Part shown: piece after piece, positions 1-4,784 of the stretch | How the letters are laid out: each line of letters starts with the position of its first letter | How positions within the stretch are numbered: position 1 is the first letter of the stretch | DNA from: JAVBQJ01 sp045585875 | Lineage (GTDB): Bacteria > Verrucomicrobiota > Lentisphaeria > Victivallales > Victivallaceae | DNA: 5,331 nt | NCBI GenBank assembly: GCA_045585875.1 | Contig: JAZMZH010000099.1 | Coordinates: 1 to 5,331 of the forward strand | Direction of reading: 5' to 3' | Made by a program: the position numbers and the translations under genes | Notes under the pieces: model-generated | Databases searched by the model: none | What the model was told of the DNA's origin: nothing | The model's input: the letters and a program-made list of their open reading frames with translations, nothing else

Positions 1-32
1 TAAGACCGCTTGGCCTCCGACTTAAAACGCTG

Positions 33-386
33 ATGGTCGTCCCGTTCCACCTTCGACACTTGGGGTATCGTCAGACCATCGTGCTGGATCGTGACGGAGA
101 CCAGCCGGAGATTGCCAACGAGCCGCTGGCAAAGTCGATCATTCTGGCCTACCAGTACGCGGAGATGCTGGAGTCGGGCAAGTACACCACCGTGTTGGAA
201 CTGGCCCGCAAACTGCGCATGGATCGCTCCTATGTGGCCCGGACGCTGAACCTCGTGAACCTGGCCCCGGACATCGTGACCAAAGTGATGCAGGGCAAGG
301 CGCCGGAATCGCTGTCGCTGGCCAAAGCCACCAGCGGTTTTCCCGACGACTGGCAGGAGCAGAGGAAGCTGTTTCAGATGGAGTAA
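33..386 (+). CDS. Small HTH protein of the recombinase-associated type
   Basis: 117 residues from the ATG at 33. The N-terminal 20 residues look like a short beta hairpin (VVPFHLRHLGYRQTIVLD). Residues 52-79 form a KorB/ParB-like helix-turn-helix (TTVLELARKLRMDRSYVART, then LNLVNLAP), followed by DIVTKVMQGK, a leucine-rich segment and a closing FPDDWQEQRKLF. From memory of the family, this order (core helix, HTH, LAPDIV, FP..W.EQ) is typical of small proteins encoded beside large serine recombinases and DUF2924 proteins in mobile or accessory modules. The specific function is not known; DNA binding is inferred. The frame stays open to the left edge, so the start could lie outside the window. 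A TAA in another frame at 1-3 may be the stop of an upstream gene, which would favour the ATG at 33. No Shine-Dalgarno sequence is seen before that ATG. No terminator is obvious right after the stop. Confidence 0.72.
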   Translation: MVVPFHLRHLGYRQTIVLDRDGDQPEIANEPLAKSIILAYQYAEMLESGKYTTVLELARKLRMDRSYVARTLNLVNLAPDIVTKVMQGKAPESLSLAKATSGFPDDWQEQRKLFQME

Positions 387-640
387 AGTTGTGGATTTGA
401 TTTGTGTTTGTTACCCGTCTCCTTCTCCGGGAAAAGCGAAAAACCGCATTTCTCGCTTCAGATCAAATTCCGCACTCCATCAACGGTTTACGCGAAAAAC
501 CTCTCTGAAGGACATGTCATTCCGTCCCAGAGGAAAACAGAGAATCAGAGAGGTTTTCGGGGCTTCCCGGAGCCGACGCAAAGGACGCGGAGAAAAACAC
601 GATCCTGCAAAACGCTGGTGCGCAACGTGATTTGAAGCAA
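387..640. other. Intergenic stretch without a recognisable gene
   Basis: About 250 bases between the HTH gene and the terminator of the tRNA gene. Open frames exist on both strands, but their translations are rich in Arg and Ser, resemble no family I know, and lack a ribosome binding site. The only structure I see is the inverted repeat at 493-559. The stretch could be the decayed edge of the accessory module on the left, but no transposase remnant or tRNA-derived att repeat is visible. Confidence 0.6.
493..559. repeat. Inverted repeat, possible bidirectional terminator
   Basis: The arm CGAAAAACCTCTCTG (493-507) is complementary to CAGAGAGGTTTTCG (546-559), apart from one extra A. The loop is 38 bases and contains the palindrome GACATGTC. 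An A-run before and a T-run after an 8-bp C/G-containing stem is the layout of a bidirectional Rho-independent terminator, here between the convergent HTH gene (+) and tRNA (-). The loop is longer than usual, and CAGAGG at 528-533 offers a competing partner for the left arm. Confidence 0.4.
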
Positions 641-666
641 CAAAAAAGCCAGTCGTTTGACTGGCT
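641..666 (-). terminator. Rho-independent terminator of the tRNA-Met gene
   Basis: Read on the minus strand, AGCCAGTC-AAAC-GACTGGCT (666 to 647) is a perfect 8-bp stem with a 4-base loop. It runs into a T-tract (647-642). It begins 10 bases after the encoded CCA of the tRNA, so it closes a single-gene tRNA transcript. Confidence 0.9.
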
Positions 667-676
667 GCGTTTCGAT

Positions 677-751
677 TGGTAGCGGGGGATAGAATCGAAC
701 TATCGGCCTTCAGGTTATGAGCCTGACGAGCTACCACTGCTCCACCCCGCA
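677..751 (-). tRNA. tRNA-Met (CAT), initiator type (tRNA-fMet)
   Basis: A full cloverleaf of 75 bases on the minus strand with CCA encoded (679-677). The anticodon CAT lies at 719-717. The acceptor is TGCGGGG/CCCCGCT with discriminator A. Conserved T8, A14, G18-G19, A21 and a TTCGATT T-loop are present. The D-stem starts GAGC, giving A11:T24, the purine-pyrimidine pair characteristic of initiators. The body (GCGGGGTGGAGCAG, then GGTAGCTCGTC, then GGCTCATAACC) is close to the bacterial tRNA-fMet consensus. Base 1 (751) and base 72 (681) are both T and unpaired; a 1:72 mismatch is the formylation hallmark, usually C1.A72. The anticodon stem TCAGG/CCTGA has A29:T41 (724/712), so only two of the usual three G-C pairs of initiators are present. 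An elongator tRNA-Met is unlikely given the unpaired 1:72 and A11:T24. Confidence 0.93.
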
Positions 752-767
752 TCATGTATGTACCTTT

Positions 768-795
768 AATATACCATGCTTTTCGGGAAATGCAA
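768..795 (-). promoter_or_regulatory. Promoter of the tRNA-Met gene
   Basis: On the minus strand, TTGCAT (795-790) and TATATT (773-768) are separated by 16 bases. The -10 box ends 16 bases before tRNA base 1. This is a reasonable sigma-70-type promoter, divergent from the MGMT promoter about 60 bases away. Confidence 0.65.
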
Positions 796-835
796 ACCGA
801 CAGCGCTGCATTTTTCCCTTTTCCGACCCCGCAAC

Positions 836-864
836 TTGACATTCGACCCGGAACATTGTATATT
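836..864 (+). promoter_or_regulatory. Near-consensus promoter of the MGMT gene
   Basis: A perfect -35 TTGACA (836-841), a 17-base spacer and a -10 TATATT (859-864). The expected transcription start is about 870-872. The start codon is at 874, so this promoter predicts a transcript with almost no 5' leader. Confidence 0.85.
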
Positions 865-873
865 CCCGGCATC

Positions 874-1416
874 ATGACCGACCTTCTGCTCTACCATTCG
901 CCCGTCGGAGCATTGCTCCTCTCCGCCGAGGAAGATTTCATCACCGGCCTCCGCTTTGTTGCCGCCGGGACTGCGTCCGCGTCTTCGCCGTCCCGCCGGT
1001 CCCGGCCTCTGGCTCTGGCCGCGGATTTCCTCGACCGCCATTTCGCCGGAGAATCCTTATCCCCGCTGGAACTCCCCCTCAACCCCTCCGGAACCCCTTT
1101 TCAACGCATGATCTGGCGCCTCCTCTGCCAGATTCCCCGGGGCGAAACCCTCTCCTACGGACGCCTCGCCGCCCGCGCCGCAGGAATTTCCGGCCGAACG
1201 GTTTCCCCCCGCGCCGTGGGCGGAGCCGCCGGGGCCAATCCCATCCCGGTCATCATCCCCTGCCACCGGCTGGTGGCGGCCCGCGGCATCGGCGGATTTT
1301 CCAGCGGACTGCCGCTTAAAATCGCCCTGCTGGAACTGGAGGGCGTTCCTTGCTCCATGCCCCGGCAGCCGGGAGGTTCAGCGTTCGGCGGCAACGGCCT
1401 GTTTTCGGAAAAATAA
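874..1416 (+). CDS. ogt: Methylated-DNA--protein-cysteine methyltransferase (MGMT/Ogt)
   Basis: 180 residues, normal for the family. It repairs O6-alkylguanine by moving the alkyl group to its own cysteine in a single suicide reaction in the cytoplasm. The active site PCHR is at 129-132 (Cys130) within IPVIIPCHRLVAA. The preceding PRAVGGAAGANPIP carries the expected arginine finger (Arg113) and hinge asparagine (Asn122). GTPFQRMIWRLLCQIPRGET (73-92) followed by LSYGRLA is the DNA-binding core entry, and GGFSSGLPLKIALLELEG is the normal C-terminal signature. The first 65 residues match the variable N-terminal domain (LLLYHSPVGALLLS). The frame stays open upstream to 754, but that would reach the tRNA region and sit before the promoter, so ATG 874 is the start. 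It has no Shine-Dalgarno site and is probably leaderless. About 20 Gly/Ser-rich residues follow the core. There is no terminator before the next promoter. Confidence 0.95.
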   Translation: MTDLLLYHSPVGALLLSAEEDFITGLRFVAAGTASASSPSRRSRPLALAADFLDRHFAGESLSPLELPLNPSGTPFQRMIWRLLCQIPRGETLSYGRLAARAAGISGRTVSPRAVGGAAGANPIPVIIPCHRLVAARGIGGFSSGLPLKIALLELEGVPCSMPRQPGGSAFGGNGLFSEK

Positions 1417-1427
1417 GCCCCGGAGAC

Positions 1428-1455
1428 TTGACATTTTTTATTGATGATTTATATT
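1428..1455 (+). promoter_or_regulatory. Promoter of the glycerol-1-phosphate dehydrogenase gene
   Basis: TTGACA (1428-1433), a 16-base spacer and TATATT (1450-1455), in AT-rich DNA only 11 bases after the MGMT stop codon. The expected start near 1462 gives a leader of about 48 bases. An AGGAG at 1494-1498 sits 11 bases before the ATG at 1510. Confidence 0.8.
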
Positions 1456-1509
1456 GAATAAACTTTTATGTAAACACAAAACTTTCAATATTCAGGAGCC
1501 TGTCTTGCC

Positions 1510-2784
1510 ATGAAAAAGATTCCCGTCCCCGCCGGTCTTGAAACCCGCTGCTTCCTGCTTGACAGGGACGTGCTCGCCGAAGTTCCCGCCCTGCTCCGGG
1601 AGATATTCCCGGGGCGCCGTCCCTGGGTGATCGCCGACGAAAACACCTGGCGCGCCGCCGGAGAGAAGCTTCAGCGCATCCTCGAGGATTCGGGCGCCGT
1701 CCCGGCGGAGCCTTTTCTCTATCCCGGGACGCCGGTGCTGCACGCCGAATACGCCCATGTGGAGCCTCTGCGGAAGCGTTTGCCCGCCGGGGCGGTCCCG
1801 GTGGCGGTGGGGGGCGGCACCGTCAACGACATCGTCAAGCGCATGTCCGGCGAAGCGGGCGTCGCCTACTGCTGTGTGCCGACGGCCCCGTCGGTGGACG
1901 GCTACTCCAGTTCCGGCGCGGCGATGGTAAAGGACGGGCTGAAGCAGACGCTCAAGTGTCCGGCGCCGCTGGCGATCGCCGCCGACCTGGAAGTGCTGCG
2001 CGGCGCGCCGGAAGAGATGAAAGCCTCCGGGTACGCCGATCTGCTGGCCAAGGTGCCGGCGGGGGCGGAGTGGCTGATCGCCGATGCGCTGGGAATCGAG
2101 GCGGTGGACGCCCGGGTCTGGGAACTGCTGCAGAAGCCGCTGCGGAAATGGGTTTCGGATCCGGCGGATTTCGGAAACGTCTTTCACGGGCTGGCCGCCT
2201 CGGGCTACGCCATGCAGCTCTACAACGAATCCCGCCCGGCGTCGGGGATGGAGCACCTGTGCAGTCACGTCTGGGAGATGGAGGGGGTGGAGGCCAGTCA
2301 CGGATTCAAGGTCGCGGCGGGTACGCTGGCGTCGGTCTGGCTGATGGAACGGTTTTTCGCCCTGAGCCGCGAAGAACTCCGGGGGATGATGGCGCCGCCC
2401 AAAACCCGGGAGGAGCGCCTGAACGAAGCCCGGAAACTGCTGCGGGCGGGATGCTACGGCAATGCGGAGGAGGTGGCCATGGCCAAATTCGCCGAAGCCG
2501 GGGCGATCCTGAAGCGCCGGGAGGAGATTCTCGACCGCTGGGAGATACTGCGTCGGCGGGTCCGGGAGCAGGTGCCGTCCTTCGCGGAAATCCGGGAGAT
2601 GCTGGCCCGTGCGGGGTGTCCGACGACCCCGTGGGAAATCGGCCTCGACCGGGAAACGTTTCTCCACGGGGTGCGGACGGCGGGACTCATCCGCAGGCGT
2701 TACACCATGCTGGATGTGCTGGAGGAGTGCGGCGTCACCGATCCGATGCTGGCGGAAATGGACCGGGCGTTTTCGAAACTTTGA
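1510..2784 (+). CDS. egsA: sn-Glycerol-1-phosphate dehydrogenase (AraM/EgsA family)
   Basis: 424 residues, within the family range. It belongs to the iron-containing alcohol dehydrogenase/dehydroquinate synthase-like superfamily. The expected reaction is NAD(P)H-dependent reduction of dihydroxyacetone phosphate to sn-glycerol-1-phosphate in the cytoplasm. The dinucleotide loop GGGTVND is at 101-107, followed by the family block PTAPSVDGYSSSGAA (124-138). Probable metal ligands are Asp177 (GYADLLAK), His249 (SGMEHL) and His264 (ASHGFKVAAGT), spaced as in known G1P dehydrogenases. The C-terminal 150 residues are helical and charged. G1P is the archaeal lipid backbone, but bacteria use the enzyme too, for example Bacillus AraM for heptaprenylglyceryl phosphate. 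No prenyltransferase partner is in the window, so the pathway is open. It has its own promoter and an AGGAG site at 1494-1498. Paralogs acting on other polyol phosphates cannot be excluded. Confidence 0.88.
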   Translation: MKKIPVPAGLETRCFLLDRDVLAEVPALLREIFPGRRPWVIADENTWRAAGEKLQRILEDSGAVPAEPFLYPGTPVLHAEYAHVEPLRKRLPAGAVPVAVGGGTVNDIVKRMSGEAGVAYCCVPTAPSVDGYSSSGAAMVKDGLKQTLKCPAPLAIAADLEVLRGAPEEMKASGYADLLAKVPAGAEWLIADALGIEAVDARVWELLQKPLRKWVSDPADFGNVFHGLAASGYAMQLYNESRPASGMEHLCSHVWEMEGVEASHGFKVAAGTLASVWLMERFFALSREELRGMMAPPKTREERLNEARKLLRAGCYGNAEEVAMAKFAEAGAILKRREEILDRWEILRRRVREQVPSFAEIREMLARAGCPTTPWEIGLDRETFLHGVRTAGLIRRRYTMLDVLEECGVTDPMLAEMDRAFSKL

Positions 2785-2820
2785 GTGCCCGGGCGGCGCC
2801 GCGTCCCGATAAGCCGGATA

Positions 2821-2869
2821 CGCCGGGCAGGCAGGATGCGGAGCCGGGTTCACCGGGCTCCGCCCGGCG
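2821..2869. terminator. GC-rich nested hairpin between convergent genes
   Basis: Outer arms CGCCGGGC (2821-2828) and GCCCGGCG (2862-2869) pair perfectly. Inside lies CGGAGCC (2839-2845) with GGCTCCG (2856-2862). It stands between the stop codons of the dehydrogenase (+) and the lipoprotein (-), where a shared terminator is expected. There is no T-tract, so it would be an atypical terminator or simply a 3'-end stabiliser. Confidence 0.5.
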
Positions 2870-2911
2870 TCGCCGCCGCGTGGGGAACGGACGCCGGGGC
2901 GGGGGATCTCC

Positions 2912-3289
2912 TTATTCGGAGATCGGCACGAGATTGTAGTAAAAGTTATCCTGATCCAGGGTGAAAGCGCCCGGGGAGATGAATCCCAGCGCCGGGAAAA
3001 GGAAGAAGATGGTACCGGCCAGGTCAAGCATCCCGGTGGTGCTGAGGGTGTAGCTGGAATTGATCAGGCAGGGGTTATATCCCTCTTTGGTGACCGTAAT
3101 GGAGAGACGCTGATTTCGTTTCACCTCCATGTGTACGGGGGCGACCATGGGCTGGCCGTTGACTACGACGTGAGCTCCGGCGGGCTGTCCGTTGATGGAA
3201 ATGGTCTGGGTTTTGTCCGCAAAGAGCGAGCAGCCCGACAAAGAGGCGATCAGCACCGACGCGACGACGGCTTGAAAGAATTTCTTCAT
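2912..3289 (-). CDS. Small PEGA-like lipoprotein
   Basis: 125 residues. The N-terminus MKKFFQAVVASVLIASLSGC is a lipoprotein signal peptide with lipobox LSGC and Cys20 as the lipid-modified residue; Ser at +2 would suit the outer membrane by the proteobacterial rule. Residues about 30-71 (ISINGQPAGAHVVVNGQPM to ITVTKEGY) look like a PEGA-type beta domain. Residues 88-110 (LDLAGTIFFLFPALGFISPG region) are hydrophobic with glycines, similar in layout to the tail of other small PEGA-like lipoproteins, and could touch the membrane. The ATG at 3289 is chosen because AAGGAG (3302-3297) lies 7 bases upstream. An in-frame TTG at 3307 would place that site inside the coding region. It is convergent with the dehydrogenase and divergent from the pseudopilin. 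The molecular role is unknown; an envelope location is inferred. Confidence 0.82.
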   Translation of the reverse strand: MKKFFQAVVASVLIASLSGCSLFADKTQTISINGQPAGAHVVVNGQPMVAPVHMEVKRNQRLSITVTKEGYNPCLINSSYTLSTTGMLDLAGTIFFLFPALGFISPGAFTLDQDNFYYNLVPISE

Positions 3290-3326
3290 GAAATCTCTCC
3301 TTTTCAATATGGATCTCCGAAGGGAA

Positions 3327-3349
3327 ATTCCCGGCCCCGTGCCGGGAAT
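3327..3349. promoter_or_regulatory. Hairpin in the lipoprotein 5' leader
   Basis: ATTCCCGGC (3327-3335) and GCCGGGAAT (3341-3349) form a perfect 9-bp stem with a 5-base loop. Given the promoter at 3362-3390, the lipoprotein transcript would start near 3355 and carry this hairpin within its first 30 bases. It could stabilise the 5' end or control translation. No T-tract follows at once, so it is not a clear attenuator. Confidence 0.5.
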
Positions 3350-3361
3350 CCGTTTTCTGTT

Positions 3362-3390
3362 AATCTACAGTGTGCCCGGGAATTTTGCAA
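3362..3390 (-). promoter_or_regulatory. Promoter of the lipoprotein gene
   Basis: On the minus strand, TTGCAA (3390-3385), a 17-base spacer and TAGATT (3367-3362). The spacing is ideal and the boxes are moderate. The predicted leader is about 65 bases. Confidence 0.55.
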
Positions 3391-3448
3391 ACGGCGGAAG
3401 GCAAATCGCCGGATTTTTCACGGGCTGACGGGCCGAAACTGCCGGGAT

Positions 3449-3478
3449 CGGGAAATCGCAAAACGGGAAATTGCAAAA
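3449..3478. repeat. Tandem 15-bp repeat upstream of the pseudopilin promoter
   Basis: CGGGAAATCGCAAAA (3449-3463) is followed directly by CGGGAAATTGCAAAA (3464-3478), one mismatch. A degenerate third copy, CGGGAATTTTGCAAA (3377-3391), overlaps the -35 of the divergent lipoprotein promoter. The position 30-60 bases upstream of the pseudopilin -35 suits an activator or operator site. The binding protein is unknown. Confidence 0.5.
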
Positions 3479-3507
3479 AATTTTTCAAAAATTTTTCCCA
3501 AAAGGGG

Positions 3508-3535
3508 TTGACTTTTTAAAAAGTTGTAGTATAAT
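3508..3535 (+). promoter_or_regulatory. Pseudopilin promoter with upstream A-tracts
   Basis: TTGACT (3508-3513), a 16-base spacer and a perfect TATAAT (3530-3535). Just upstream (3475-3496) are two A-tract/T-tract runs (AAAAAATTTTT, AAAAATTTTT) that would bend DNA or act as an UP element. The block AAAAGGGGTTGACTT (3500-3514) is identical to the one before the CBM9-like gene (4777-4791). The predicted leader is about 220 bases. Confidence 0.82.
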
Positions 3536-3647
3536 ATATATAAACGGACAGCAGTTCAGTAAATTTCCGAGGTTTCGCAACTCTATCCGGAGACCGCAAA
3601 ATCGGAGATGCGTTGAAACTGCGGATGCCGGAAAAAAAGGAGGCCGG

Positions 3648-3746
3648 ATGGCAGGATTGAAAAAAATGTCGGATGATGTGCAGGGCCGGACAATGTTTCC
3701 GGCGGTTTCGCAAGTGGTCTCAAAGACAATTCATCGCAAATCTTAA
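3648..3746 (+). CDS. Possible 32-residue leader ORF upstream of the pseudopilin
   Basis: ATG at 3648 follows a strong AAGGAGG (3637-3643) with a 4-base spacer. The ORF encodes MAGLKKMSDDVQGRTMFPAV, then SQVVSKTIHRKS, and ends at TAA 3744-3746, 17 bases before the pseudopilin ATG. It lies wholly inside the predicted leader of the pseudopilin mRNA. It resembles no protein I know; a weak likeness to the start of a LacI-type HTH (GLKKMSDDV) is too short to use. A 6-bp inverted repeat GCCGGA/TCCGGC (3685-3690/3698-3703) lies within it. It may be a regulatory uORF, or the ribosome site may be fortuitous. Confidence 0.4.
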   Translation: MAGLKKMSDDVQGRTMFPAVSQVVSKTIHRKS

Positions 3747-3763
3747 AGAAAGGAAAAACGAAG

Positions 3764-4384
3764 ATGAAGAGACTGTTTACATTGATAGAATTGCTGGTCG
3801 TGATCGCAATCATCGCTATTCTTGCGAGCATGTTGCTGCCCGCTCTGAGCAAGGCCCGGGCGGCAGCGCAGAAGATCAAATGCGTCAACAACCTGAAAAC
3901 CTGGGGGCTCACTTTCGCCATCTACGCCAACGACAACGAAGATCATGTGCTCCTCCTCAACGGCCAGGACTACGGCTCGGCTTTCAGCGAATGGAAATCC
4001 CCCATGTCTTACTATTACGATAAATTCGGCTATCTCAGCGATCCCGACCAAATCCATATCAAGTGTCCGGCCGAATCAGAGTACCCGACCGGTAGTTGCG
4101 AGCACTTCAATTACTCCGTCGGCGCCTTTTATGCCATTCAGAATGACGGGACCCAATGGAATGGTAAAAACGTCTGCACCAAATCTTTCGCCCTGTACAA
4201 ACCCAGCGGCTTCATCTGGGCCGACGGGAAACCCGGCAACCGCACCAATCCCAACGGCGGCGCCGATCTGAGATACCGTCACAACAACAAGTGCAACGGT
4301 CTCTTCGGCGACGGTCATGTCCAGGATCTGCCTGCCGATGCCGTCAACGGCTGGGCGGAAGGAAACTGCCACGACCTGTTCTGA
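3764..4384 (+). CDS. Type II secretion/type IV pilin-like pseudopilin (H-x9-DG type)
   Basis: 206 residues. The N-terminus MKRLFTLIELLVVIAIIAIL is a class III signal: Phe5 at +1, Glu9 at +5 and a hydrophobic helix to about residue 28. A type II secretion or pilus-like system would process it at the inner membrane. The residue before the cleavage site is Leu4, not the usual glycine; lack of this glycine is common in Lentisphaerota pseudopilins as I recall them. Conserved KIKCVNNLKTWGLTFAIYAN (37-56) and HIKCPAE follow. His173 and Asp183-Gly184 form an exact H-x9-DG motif, the signature of the large PVC pseudopilin family. There are six cysteines (40, 101, 112, 138, 177, 202). The start has an AAAGGA site (3749-3754). 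It is a single gene with its own promoter and terminator. Its partner secretion apparatus and exact role are not visible here. Confidence 0.9.
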   Translation: MKRLFTLIELLVVIAIIAILASMLLPALSKARAAAQKIKCVNNLKTWGLTFAIYANDNEDHVLLLNGQDYGSAFSEWKSPMSYYYDKFGYLSDPDQIHIKCPAESEYPTGSCEHFNYSVGAFYAIQNDGTQWNGKNVCTKSFALYKPSGFIWADGKPGNRTNPNGGADLRYRHNNKCNGLFGDGHVQDLPADAVNGWAEGNCHDLF

Positions 4385-4403
4385 CCGCTGATCCGCGATG
4401 TAT

Positions 4404-4437
4404 CCGCGCCGCCGCACTCGGCGGCGCGGCGCATTTT
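4404..4437 (+). terminator. Pseudopilin terminator
   Basis: CCGCGCCGCCG (4404-4414) pairs perfectly with CGGCGGCGCGG (4419-4429) around the loop CACT. After CGCA comes a short TTTT (4434-4437). It starts 20 bases after the pseudopilin stop. The stem is very strong and the T-tract weak. Confidence 0.78.
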
Positions 4438-4458
4438 CAAGGGAAAGCGGGCGGGCGA

Positions 4459-4577
4459 CTGGGAATACCGGACGGGAGGAGGACTATGAATACTATGAAT
4501 ACTATTTTTCGCAGGATCCCCGGCCCTTTTAGTATTCTTAGTATTCTTAGCACTCCCGGCACTCCCGGTACTCCCAG
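4459..4577. repeat. Quasi-palindromic 9-bp-unit element, copy 1
   Basis: The right side is a run of 9-bp units from 4533: TATTCTTAG twice, CACTCCCGG twice, TACTCCCAG. The left side carries the same kind of units in inverse complement (CTGGGAATA at 4459-4467, CTATGAATA twice). The two sides flank a core TTTTTCGCAGGATCCCC plus GGCCCTTTT (4505-4530). The innermost 17 bases of each arm (4488-4504 and 4530-4546) pair with one mismatch, so it should fold into a long hairpin. A GGAGG and an ATG (4486) lie in the left arm. Confidence 0.85.
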
Positions 4578-4604
4578 ACCATCGTCGTGTTGGCCCGGAC
4601 GGGC

Positions 4605-4726
4605 GGGAGGAGGACTATGAATACTAAGAATACTATTTTTCGCAGGATCCCCGGCCCTTTTAGTATTCTTAGTACTCCCGGCACTCCCGGCACTCCCGGT
4701 ACTCCCGGTACTCTCAGTCCTCTCAG
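4605..4726. repeat. Quasi-palindromic 9-bp-unit element, copy 2
   Basis: Second copy, offset 131 bases from copy 1 with an identical core (CTATTTTTCGCAGGATCCCC, then GGCCCTTTTAG). TACTAAGAATACTA (4622-4635) pairs perfectly over 14 bases with TAGTATTCTTAGTA (4661-4674). The unit run from 4664 is TATTCTTAG, TACTCCCGG, CACTCCCGG twice, TACTCCCGG, TACTCTCAG, TCCTCTCAG: seven units against five in copy 1, so unit number varies. In copy 2 both arms are changed to restore full pairing (compare CTATGAATA in copy 1), which suggests selection or gene conversion for the hairpin. Confidence 0.85.
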
Positions 4727-4784
4727 TGCAGAGAGATCATTGCCGTTCGACGAGACTTTTTCGGTTTTTTTTCTCAAAAAGGGG

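Noticed and set aside
387..751. Integration site (attL/attR) at the tRNA 3' end
   Set aside because: No second copy of the tRNA 3' end (CTATCCCCCGCTACCA) is found in the left part of the window.
754..873. Upstream in-frame start for the MGMT gene at 754
   Set aside because: It would start beside the tRNA 5' end, upstream of a near-perfect promoter, and add 40 residues unlike the family N-terminus.
480..875. 131-residue minus-strand frame over the tRNA and its promoters
   Set aside because: It reads through the tRNA-Met gene, its terminator and promoter boxes. The central part is the translated tRNA.
1956..2939. 327-residue open frame on the plus strand overlapping the dehydrogenase in another frame
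   Set aside because: Gly/Arg-rich low-complexity translation inside a well-supported gene, no ribosome site, no family likeness.
1492..3027. 511-residue open frame on the minus strand across the dehydrogenase gene
   Set aside because: It is antisense to a clear G1P dehydrogenase. The translation is rich in Pro, Arg and His, typical of a GC-rich shadow frame, and resembles no family.
3290..3307. Earlier TTG start (3307) for the lipoprotein
   Set aside because: The AAGGAG site for ATG 3289 would then be coding, and the signal peptide begins properly at the ATG.
4533..4726. CRISPR array
   Set aside because: Units are 9 bases with no spacers between them; there are no 25-40 base direct repeats and no cas genes.
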